From CAZDHT01 sp964505325 (GTDB lineage: Bacteria; Planctomycetota; PUPC01): a stretch of DNA of 27,525 bases. Location: contig CAZDHT010000043.1 of NCBI GenBank assembly GCA_964505325.1, forward strand, positions 1-27,525. Direction: 5' to 3'. Positions 21,653 through 27,525 of the stretch are shown piece after piece. The translations under genes were made by a program, and so were the position numbers. Position 1 is the first letter of the stretch, and each line of letters opens with the position of its first letter. Under the pieces are notes generated by a model. The model was not told where the DNA came from. It saw only the letters and a program-made list of their open reading frames with translations, and did not search any database.

Positions 21653-22785
21653 GCAAGCGCAAGATCCGCGTGGCGCTGGCCGGGCTGCGGTTCGGAGCGG
21701 CGTTCATTCCCATCTACATCCATCACCCTGACGTCGAGCACCTGGGCATCGTCGATACGGACCCGGACATGCTCCGGGAACAGGGCGACAAGTTCCTCGT
21801 CGAGCGCCGCCACGGCTATCTTGACGAGGTGCTCGGCTCGGGCGACTACGACGCCGTCCACCTGGTCACGCCGATCCCGATCCACGCCGAGCAGGCCGTC
21901 GCCGTCCTCGAGGCCGGCCTGCACTGCGCCTGCACCGTCCCGATGGCGACCGGCATTGACGACCTCCGCGCCATCCTCGCCGCACAGCGCGCCTCCAGCA
22001 AAAACTACATGATGATGGAGACCGCCGTCTATACGCGCCGGTTCCTGTACGTCCAAGAGTTGCTCGAACGCGGCGAGCTGGGCCGCATCCAGTTCCTCCG
22101 CGGCGCACACTACCAGGACATGGAGAACTGGCCGCCGTACTGGATGGGCCTGCCGCCGATGCACTACGCGACGCACGCCGTGTCGCCGATCCTCGCGCTT
22201 GCGAACACGCGGGCGACCGAGGTGCACTGCTATGGCTCCGGCCGGATGCGCGAGGAGTTGCGCGAACAGTACGGGAACCCGTTTCCCGTCGAGACCGCGA
22301 TCTTTCGGCTCGAAGGCACGGACGTCTGCGCGGAGGTGACGCGGTCGCTCTTCCACACCGCGCGTGACTACACCGAGAGCTTCAACGTCTACGGCGAGAA
22401 GGCCACGTTCGAGTGGCAGCAGCTCGAGAAAGAGGAAGACCCGGTCGTCTTCCGGGCCACGAACGACTGCTCGACGACCGGACGGCGCGTGCCCGTGCCC
22501 GACCGGCAGGACCTGCTGCCGCCGGAGATCGCGCGGTTCACCCAGCGCGGCGTGTACGACGAGTCGAGCCCGCACCTCTCATTCCTTCAGGGCGGCGGGC
22601 ACGGCGGGTCGCACCCGCACCTCGTCCACGAGTTCGTCCGCAGCATCATCGAAGCCCGTCCGCCGGCCATCGACGCGGTGACCGCGGCGAACTGGACCGC
22701 CGCGGGCGTCTGCGCCCACGAGTCGGCCATGACGGGCGGCGAGGCGGTCATCATCCCCGACTTCCGCGCCGAGGGAACGTCCTGA
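21649..22785 (+). CDS. Gfo/Idh/MocA-family protein lacking the EKP lysine
   Basis: This 378-residue protein begins KIRVALAGLRFGAAFIPIY, a Rossmann start whose glycine loop is modified (AGLRFGA rather than G-x-G-x2-G). It continues with VDTDPDML, DAVHLVTPIPIHAEQAVAVLEAGLH and a C-terminal beta-sheet domain as in Gfo/Idh/MocA oxidoreductases. The catalytic Glu-Lys-Pro is Thr96-Val97-Pro98 (CTVPMA), so the usual lysine is missing; HYATHAV supplies the conserved His region. It may be a binding or non-standard enzyme rather than a simple dehydrogenase. The ATG overlaps the sulfatase stop by four bases, and the first transporter starts 3 bp after its stop. Confidence 0.87.
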   Translation: MSKRKIRVALAGLRFGAAFIPIYIHHPDVEHLGIVDTDPDMLREQGDKFLVERRHGYLDEVLGSGDYDAVHLVTPIPIHAEQAVAVLEAGLHCACTVPMATGIDDLRAILAAQRASSKNYMMMETAVYTRRFLYVQELLERGELGRIQFLRGAHYQDMENWPPYWMGLPPMHYATHAVSPILALANTRATEVHCYGSGRMREELREQYGNPFPVETAIFRLEGTDVCAEVTRSLFHTARDYTESFNVYGEKATFEWQQLEKEEDPVVFRATNDCSTTGRRVPVPDRQDLLPPEIARFTQRGVYDESSPHLSFLQGGGHGGSHPHLVHEFVRSIIEARPPAIDAVTAANWTAAGVCAHESAMTGGEAVIIPDFRAEGTS

Positions 22786-22788
22786 CCG

Positions 22789-23727
22789 ATGGCCGAGCCC
22801 CACGCAGCCGACCGCGACCCGGCGAAGGGCTTCCTCTACGCGCTCAGCGCGGTCGTCATCCTGTCGATGACGACGTACATCTTCTCGAAGTACGCGATGG
22901 ACGTCGAGCGCGGCGGCATCCGGCCGGTCACGTTTGCGTTCGCGTGGACCGGCGCGGCGACGGTCTACCTGTTCGTCCTGCTCGCGGTCCGCGGGCGGAT
23001 CGGCGAGCTGCGGCTCCCGCGCGGCGCCCGGGCGCGGATGGTCGCGATGGGCGTGCTGAGCGGGCTGGCGCACATCCTGTTCTGGCTGGGGCTGGCGCGG
23101 CTGAACGCCGCGTTCACGTCATTCCTGATGCGGTTTATGTCCGTGCTGGTGATCCTCGGGTGTGTGGCGTTCCTGCGCGAGCGGCTGAAGCGGCTCGAGG
23201 CCGTCGCCATCGGCGTGATGCTGGTCGGCGGCTGCATCAGCTCGGTCGGCGCGTGGGAGGTGGCCGGGACGGGCATCCTGCTGATCGGGTTGGCGACGCT
23301 GGCGGGTGCGGCGTGGCGGGTGATGGCCAAGGCGGGCGCGGCGCAGGTCCCGCCGATGGTCGGCAACTTCTATCGCGTGGCGTTCGCGGCCGTGCTGATC
23401 GGCGGATGGGCGGCGGGCACCGGCCGGCTCGACTTCACCGGCGACGCGGACCGGTGGGCGGTGCTGCTGATCGGGGCGCTGCTCGGGCCGTGCATCGCCA
23501 TGTCGCTGATGTTCGCGTCGTACCGTCACTGGGACCTGTCGAAGACGTCGATGGTCGTGATGGCCGAGCCGCTGATTGTGCTGCCCGCGTCGCTCCTGCT
23601 GCCGGGCCGTCCGCTCTCGCTCCAACAACTCGTCGGCGGGCTGATCGTTCTCGCCGGCGGGTTCTGGCTGGTGTGGGCCCACGGGCGGCGCCGCCTGTTG
23701 AGTTCGCCGCCCGGGCCGATAGAATAG
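22789..23727 (+). CDS. EamA/DMT-family transporter, first of a tandem pair
   Basis: This 312-residue inner-membrane protein has about ten transmembrane helices in two EamA repeats, as usual in the drug/metabolite transporter superfamily. The first repeat starts KGFLYALSAVVILSMTTYIF and ends near VGGCISSVGAW; the second ends GGLIVLAGGFWLVWAHGRR. DMT members export or import amino acids, nucleotide sugars and other metabolites. It is a clear paralogue of the next gene, sharing RDP-x2-GFLYAL at the start, R-x3-VTFAF/ATFAF, and the same C-terminal block. The ATG lies 3 bp after the Gfo/Idh stop, so it is probably coupled to it. The long frame 22413-24680 joins shadow codons with the second transporter. 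Confidence 0.92.
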   Translation: MAEPHAADRDPAKGFLYALSAVVILSMTTYIFSKYAMDVERGGIRPVTFAFAWTGAATVYLFVLLAVRGRIGELRLPRGARARMVAMGVLSGLAHILFWLGLARLNAAFTSFLMRFMSVLVILGCVAFLRERLKRLEAVAIGVMLVGGCISSVGAWEVAGTGILLIGLATLAGAAWRVMAKAGAAQVPPMVGNFYRVAFAAVLIGGWAAGTGRLDFTGDADRWAVLLIGALLGPCIAMSLMFASYRHWDLSKTSMVVMAEPLIVLPASLLLPGRPLSLQQLVGGLIVLAGGFWLVWAHGRRRLLSSPPGPIE

Positions 23728-23732
23728 CCCGG

Positions 23733-24680
23733 ATGGAGACCGCCCCCGCCGAGAGCCCTGCCCGCCGCGATCCGTTCCGCGGCTTCCTCTATGCGCTGAT
23801 CGCCACGATCGTGATGTCGGCGAGCGTCGTTCTCGGCAAGTTCGGCATGCAGAAAGACGGCGGGTTCAACCCCGCCACGTTCGCGTTCCTGTGGGTCGGC
23901 AGCGGCGCGGCGTACTGCTTCATCGCCCTCGCCATCACCGGCCGCCTCGGCATGCTCCGCATCCCGCGGCGCTCGGTTCGGATGGTCGTCCTCATCAGTG
24001 CGATCACCGGCATCAACCAGTACGTCGGGTGGACGGGGGTGCGGCTGCTGGACCCGTCGTTCGCCGCGTTCCTCAACCGCACCGCGCCGGTGTTCATCAT
24101 CCTGTGCAGCGTGGTCTTCCTGGGCGAACGTCTGCGGCGGGCCGAGGTCGCGGCGTTCGTCGTCATCCTGGCAGGCGGCTGCATCAGCGCGATCAAGGAT
24201 TGGCACAACGCGGACACGCGCACGGGGATGATCTGCATCATCGTCGCCTGCCTGGTCGTCGGGGCGCAGCGGGTGCTGATCAAGATCTGCGTCCGCCGGG
24301 TCGAGCCGATGGCGGTCAACTTCTACCGCGCCCTGGGCGGCGCGATCACCGTCGGCACGGTCGGGCTCCTCTCGGGCGCGATAGACTTCTCCGTGGGCGG
24401 CGGCCATTGGGCGGCGGCGCTGACCGGCGGCCTGACCGGGCCGTGCATCAGCGTCAGCCTGCTCTACACGTCCTACCGGCTCTGGGACCTGTCCAAGTCC
24501 ACGATGCTGATGATGATCCAGCCGCTGCTGGTGCTGCCGCTCGCCTATGTCTGGCTCGGCATGGTCCCCACCCGGTGGCAGTTCGGCGGCGGGCTGATCA
24601 TCCTCGCCGGCGGGTTCTGGCTGGTGTGGATGCACGGCCGGCGGCACGCGTTGCAATCGGCGGCAGATTTTGTAAGATGA
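23733..24680 (+). CDS. EamA/DMT-family transporter, second of a tandem pair
   Basis: This 315-residue polytopic protein has two EamA repeats and about ten membrane helices. It begins METAPAESPARRDPFRG, then FLYALIATIVMSASVVLGKF, and ends GGLIILAGGFWLVWMHGRR, matching its upstream neighbour at both ends. The arrangement fits a duplication followed by divergence, and the two may form a heterodimer or serve two substrates of one pathway. The ATG is 5 bp after the previous stop, without a strong ribosome binding site, which suggests translational coupling. The in-frame extension upstream to 22413 lies in the Gfo/Idh and first transporter genes and is not coding. Confidence 0.92.
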   Translation: METAPAESPARRDPFRGFLYALIATIVMSASVVLGKFGMQKDGGFNPATFAFLWVGSGAAYCFIALAITGRLGMLRIPRRSVRMVVLISAITGINQYVGWTGVRLLDPSFAAFLNRTAPVFIILCSVVFLGERLRRAEVAAFVVILAGGCISAIKDWHNADTRTGMICIIVACLVVGAQRVLIKICVRRVEPMAVNFYRALGGAITVGTVGLLSGAIDFSVGGGHWAAALTGGLTGPCISVSLLYTSYRLWDLSKSTMLMMIQPLLVLPLAYVWLGMVPTRWQFGGGLIILAGGFWLVWMHGRRHALQSAADFVR

Positions 24681-24707
24681 TCCGATGGCTGCTCTGAGGG
24701 CACCGAA

Positions 24708-25970
24708 ATGGGAATGACGGTTACGGAAAAGATTCTGGCCGCGCACGCGGGTGAGGATGCCGTCCGGCCGGGCCAGTTCATCTACGCTGACGTCGACATG
24801 GCGCTCGGCAACGACATCACCGCGCCCATCGCCATTGAAGAGCTGCGGAAGGCGGGCATCGGGGTGGTGTTTGACAAGGACAAGATCGCGCTGGTGCCCG
24901 ACCACTCGACGCCGAACAAGGACATCAAGGCGGCCGGGCTGTGCAAGATGATGCGCGAGTTCGCGGCCGAGCACGGCATCTCTCATTACTGGGAGGTCGG
25001 CCGGGTCGGCATCGAGCACGCGCTTCTGCCCGAGCAGGGCGTGGTGGTCCCCGGCGACCTGGTGATCGGCGCCGACTCGCACACGTGCACGTACGGCGCG
25101 CTCGGCGCGTTCTCGACCGGGGTCGGCAGCACCGATCTCGCCGCCGTCATGGCCACCGGCAAAGTCTGGCTCCGCGTGCCCGAGCAGCTCAAGTTCGTGT
25201 TCAACGGCGCACTGAAGGAGTGGGTCGGCGGCAAGGACCTCATCCTCTACACCATCGGCCGGATCGGGGTGGCCGGCGCACTGTACAAGTCGATGGAGTT
25301 CACCGGCGACGCGGTGGCTTCGCTGGACATGGACAACCGCCTGTCGCTGTGCAACATGGCCATCGAGGCGGGCGGCAAGAACGGCATCGTCCCGCCCGAC
25401 GACGTGACCCGTGCCTACGAGAACGGCCGGGCCGAGCGCGAGCCGGTGTACGTCGAGAGCGACCCCGACGCGGAGTACGCGCAGGTGTTCGAGTGGGACG
25501 TGTCGGCCATCGAGCCCCAGGTCGCCGCGCCCAGCCTCCCGTCCAACTCCAAGGCGGTCGGGGAGTTCAAAGGCACAAAGATCGACCAGGTGGTGATCGG
25601 CTCGTGCACGAACGGCCGGATGGCCGACCTGCGCATCGCGGCGGGCCTGCTCAAGGGCAGGAAGGCGGCGCCGAACATCCGCCTGATCATCCTCCCGGCC
25701 ACGCAGGCGATCTACAAGCAGGCCCTCGCCGAGGGCTTGATCGAGATCTTCATCGACGCGGAGGCGGCGGTGTCGACGCCGACCTGCGGGCCGTGCCTGG
25801 GCGGGCACATGGGCGTGCTGGCCGAGGGCGAGCGCGCCCTGGCCACCACGAACCGCAATTTCGTCGGGCGGATGGGGCATCCGAAGAGCGAAGTCTACCT
25901 GTGCGGGCCGGCCGTCGCCGCCGCCTCCGCCGTCGCCGGCGAAATCGTGCATCCGGACGCCGTGAGCTGA
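24708..25970 (+). CDS. 3-isopropylmalate dehydratase/homoaconitase-type large subunit (LeuC family)
   Basis: This 420-residue aconitase-superfamily protein has cluster ligands Cys300 (IGSCTNGR), Cys360 and Cys363 (TCGPCLGGHMG), and the active-site blocks PDHSTPN (64-70), GADSHTCTYGALG (121-133) and GVGSTDLA. Length and motif spacing fit the short LeuC/homoaconitase branch that acts with a separate small subunit. LeuC isomerises 2- and 3-isopropylmalate in leucine synthesis; relatives act on homoaconitate, citramalate or dimethylmalate. No small subunit (LeuD) follows, so it must be elsewhere and the substrate remains open. GAGGG lies 7 bp before the ATG; a second ATG at 24714 is possible. The start is 27 bp after the transporter stop. 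Confidence 0.93.
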   Translation: MGMTVTEKILAAHAGEDAVRPGQFIYADVDMALGNDITAPIAIEELRKAGIGVVFDKDKIALVPDHSTPNKDIKAAGLCKMMREFAAEHGISHYWEVGRVGIEHALLPEQGVVVPGDLVIGADSHTCTYGALGAFSTGVGSTDLAAVMATGKVWLRVPEQLKFVFNGALKEWVGGKDLILYTIGRIGVAGALYKSMEFTGDAVASLDMDNRLSLCNMAIEAGGKNGIVPPDDVTRAYENGRAEREPVYVESDPDAEYAQVFEWDVSAIEPQVAAPSLPSNSKAVGEFKGTKIDQVVIGSCTNGRMADLRIAAGLLKGRKAAPNIRLIILPATQAIYKQALAEGLIEIFIDAEAAVSTPTCGPCLGGHMGVLAEGERALATTNRNFVGRMGHPKSEVYLCGPAVAAASAVAGEIVHPDAVS

Positions 25971-26016
25971 GGGCGCTTCTCAGAAGGTCCGCTGGACAGC
26001 CCTGCGCGCCACTTGG

Positions 26017-26036
26017 CGGGCAGGAATGCCTGCCCG
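26017..26036. repeat. Perfect 8-bp hairpin
   Basis: CGGGCAGG (26017-26024) and CCTGCCCG (26029-26036) form a perfect stem with loop AATG. It is 46 bp downstream of the LeuC stop. It could damp read-through or be part of a dispersed palindromic element with the stem at 26084-26158. Confidence 0.65.
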
Positions 26037-26083
26037 GCACGGCGTTCCTCGAAATCCCCGTCGGGCACGACAAGACTCACCGG

Positions 26084-26158
26084 CCGTGGTGGACAGCAAT
26101 CCCCGGGCTCTGGCCGTTTCGGAGGATGGCGGGGTGACGTGGCGGCTCGCCACCACGG
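26084..26158. repeat. 75-bp stem-bounded element with inner hairpins
   Basis: Perfect 9-bp arms CCGTGGTGG (26084-26092) and CCACCACGG (26150-26158) enclose CCCCG/CGGGG (26101-26105/26130-26134) and a small CCG-TTT-CGG hairpin. A competing stem GTGGCG-GCT-CGCCAC (26139-26153) overlaps the right arm. Nested stems of this kind suggest a REP-like element or a structured RNA. Confidence 0.55.
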
Positions 26159-26245
26159 AGACGTTCGCCGGCCGCAGCGCCCGGAGGTGACGGCAAACGT
26201 TACGAGAATTTACAAGGAACCGGCGAACCGATCCCCGGCGGCGCG

Positions 26246-26254
26246 TGTTATAAT
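26246..26254 (+). promoter_or_regulatory. Extended -10 promoter of the coiled-coil gene
   Basis: TGTTATAAT is a perfect extended -10 (TGn plus TATAAT at 26249-26254). No good -35 is seen 17 bp upstream. The leader of about 55 nt contains a CCGCG/CGCGG stem before the AGGAG at 26301-26305. Confidence 0.5.
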
Positions 26255-26314
26255 ATGGGAGGTGTCCGCGCGCAGGACGCGGGAGGAGAGTTGCTGAGAG
26301 AGGAGACGAAGCCC

Positions 26315-27475
26315 ATGAAAGCCATTCTATTCGCTGCGCTGCTGTTGATCGCCATCCGGCCGGCATCGGCCGATACGGTGGAGCTCAAGAAGGGCGGCAA
26401 TGTCGACGGCACGGTCGACGAGGTCGTGTTCCTGCGCGAGGGGAAGCAGACAGCCCACCGCGGCGGCACGGTCGTCGAGGTCGCTCTCAGTAAGGACGGC
26501 CCGGACACGCTCCGACTCGAAGGCGGCACCGCCGTGAAGGGCGAGCTGATCTCGATCCAGATCCGGTCGGTGGGCGGGCTGCTGACGTTCAAGCGCCCCG
26601 ATCTCGTCAAGGTTAGTATCCAGGGTTCGCTGGACGCACTCAGAAAAGAGTACCTGCTCAGGAAGGCGAAGCTGGCTGACGGCGACGCGCAAGGGCTGTA
26701 CGAGCTGGCGCTGTGGTGCAATGACAAGGGGCTGAAGGTCGAGGCCCGCGAGATGGCGCGGCGGTGCCTGGCGGCGGGACCGAAGCCGGAGACCGGCGTC
26801 CTCGCGCACGGGATCCTCGGCCACGTGCTCCGCAACGGCGAGTGGGTCGACCCGGCCGTGGCGCTGGACCCGTGGAAGGAACCCGCCGACGAGCCGGGTC
26901 CTGCACCTGCGAAGCCGGAGCCCGTCACCGGCAAGATCGATCCGGAGCTCATCGCATTGTCCAAGACCCTGGCGGCGGAGTACGACGAGAAGGCAAAGAA
27001 GGCGAAGAGCGACGACTGGGACCTCGTCAAGAAAACCTACCAGAGCGACTGGGACAAGCTCCAGGTGAAGATCAAGAACACGAAGAAGGGGATTGAGGAC
27101 ACCAAGAGGGAGAAGGGAAACCTGTCGGACGACATCAGAGCGGAGAGGAGAAGGGGCGAGGGCGGCTATCCGGACGACCCCGAGACGTACTCGGAGCGTC
27201 GGCGCAGGGAGAGGATCGACGAGTTGCGCCGGGACTACGACAGGGCCAAGAGAAACCTGGAGAGGCTCGAGGACACCTACAAGAAGGCCTTGAAGGATAT
27301 CGTCACGCTCGGCCGGAAGATCAACACGGCCAAGGCCAAGGCCAGGCGCCGGGCCACCGATCGGACTCGGAGCCTCGAGGTGGCGCGCTCCAAGGTCGGG
27401 CGCTTGCTGCGGCTGGGCAGGAGGCTTGACGAAGCCGCGATGCGGGCCATCTTCGACGAGGCGGTGAAGGACTAG
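26315..27475 (+). CDS. Secreted coiled-coil protein with N-terminal repeat domain
   Basis: This 386-residue protein begins with a signal peptide (MKAILFAALLLIAIRPASA, cleavage before DTVELK). Residues 20-102 are beta-rich with two similar units (ELKKGGNVDGTVDEVVF and RLEGGTAVKGELISI), resembling the K-x-G-x3-G-x-V repeats of planctomycete exported proteins. Residues 119-178 form a small helical segment (DAQGLYELALWCNDKGL, ARRCLAAGP, GILGHVLRNGEWV), a pattern I associate with the same phylum. After a Pro-rich linker, residues 208-386 are a long, highly charged coiled coil rich in Lys, Arg and Glu. AGGAG lies 9 bp before the ATG; an upstream in-frame codon at 26255 would remove the signal peptide from the N-terminus. 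Function unknown, likely periplasmic or cell-surface. Confidence 0.8.
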   Translation: MKAILFAALLLIAIRPASADTVELKKGGNVDGTVDEVVFLREGKQTAHRGGTVVEVALSKDGPDTLRLEGGTAVKGELISIQIRSVGGLLTFKRPDLVKVSIQGSLDALRKEYLLRKAKLADGDAQGLYELALWCNDKGLKVEAREMARRCLAAGPKPETGVLAHGILGHVLRNGEWVDPAVALDPWKEPADEPGPAPAKPEPVTGKIDPELIALSKTLAAEYDEKAKKAKSDDWDLVKKTYQSDWDKLQVKIKNTKKGIEDTKREKGNLSDDIRAERRRGEGGYPDDPETYSERRRRERIDELRRDYDRAKRNLERLEDTYKKALKDIVTLGRKINTAKAKARRRATDRTRSLEVARSKVGRLLRLGRRLDEAAMRAIFDEAVKD

Positions 27476-27518
27476 AAGTCTGGCCGAAAAGGGGCTTTCT
27501 CGTCCGGCACTGGTGAAG

Positions 27519-27523
27519 GAGGC
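27519..27523 (+). promoter_or_regulatory. Ribosome binding site of a gene beyond the window
   Basis: The last bases, AAGGAGGCAC, contain a strong GGAGG about 45 bp after the coiled-coil gene. A start codon would fall just past the window edge, so another plus-strand gene probably follows. Confidence 0.35.
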
Positions 27524-27525
27524 AC

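Larger units (their letters stand above)
25971..26248. other. Non-coding stretch with palindromic elements
   Basis: The gap after the LeuC gene has no credible frame. It holds a perfect hairpin at 26017-26036, a larger stem at 26084-26158 with further inner stems, and then GC-poorer DNA leading to the extended -10 at 26246. The hairpin at 26017-26036 has no T-run behind it, so it is not a standard terminator. Confidence 0.6.

Noticed and set aside
22413..24680. 755-codon plus-strand frame suggesting a fused transporter
   Set aside because: The first 440 codons overlap the Gfo/Idh and first EamA genes out of frame and are Arg/Gly-rich noise; only the part from 23733 is real.
23526..25952. 808-codon minus-strand open frame
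   Set aside because: It is antisense to the LeuC-type and transporter genes, has low-complexity Arg/Asp/His-rich composition, no family motif and no promoter; GC-rich codon bias on the opposite strand explains it.

Overview
The window is a GC-rich bacterial chromosome segment, densely packed with 20 recognisable protein genes, one decayed gene and several small palindromic elements. Nothing in it names a species. The mix suggests an uncultured member of the Planctomycetota or a relative: a secreted HEAT-repeat protein with W-x2-WW-x-A-N motifs, a secreted right-handed beta-helix protein, several xylose-isomerase-like TIM barrels, a Gfo/Idh/MocA protein, a uroporphyrinogen-decarboxylase-like protein of the HSDG type, a sulfatase-fold enzyme, an AGE-family epimerase and a relic HTH-receiver regulator. 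This assignment is inference from gene content. No rRNA, tRNA, CRISPR array, transposase or phage gene was seen.

Layout. (1) 214-1767 (+) is a GT-C membrane glycosyltransferase whose 3' end overlaps, tail to tail, a soluble histidine kinase (1724-2485, -). (2) The minus strand from 5330 to 1724 reads truA, a 2-hydroxyacyl-CoA-dehydratase-activator-type ATPase with an apparent ATT start overlapping the truA stop, the HEAT-repeat protein and the kinase. (3) 5380-8973 (+) holds a spore-photoproduct-lyase-like radical SAM protein, an endonuclease/exonuclease/phosphatase-fold hydrolase and a second polytopic GT-C-like protein. (4) The minus strand from 14526 to 9011 reads RNase III, an unknown 369-residue protein, pyruvate kinase, a TIM-barrel isomerase and the beta-helix protein; the first three are almost touching. 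(5) 14822-16269 (+) encodes rubredoxin and an AGE-family epimerase; the epimerase carries a 42-bp palindrome in frame. (6) 16270-17174 is a gene-poor island with a two-hairpin element, a decayed HTH-receiver gene and degenerate repeat-like DNA. (7) A uroporphyrinogen-decarboxylase-like gene (-) diverges from a tight seven-gene plus-strand unit, 18484-25970: TIM-barrel isomerase, MDR dehydrogenase-like protein, sulfatase-fold hydrolase, Gfo/Idh/MocA-like protein, two tandem EamA transporters and a LeuC-type dehydratase large subunit. (8) 25971-26314 holds palindromes and an extended -10 promoter before a secreted coiled-coil protein; the last bases carry a GGAGG for a gene beyond the edge.

The divergent unit in (7) is the best candidate for an undescribed pathway. 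It looks like uptake plus cytoplasmic processing of a modified sugar or polyol, but several enzymes lack standard catalytic residues: the sulfatase has Thr at the nucleophile position, the Gfo/Idh protein lacks the EKP lysine, the MDR protein lacks the usual zinc cysteine and the UroD-like protein has HSD instead of H-x-C. Its substrate cannot be read from sequence. Five promoters with exactly 17-bp spacers (TTGxxx-N17-TAxxxT) were found upstream of plausible ribosome binding sites and helped choose starts.
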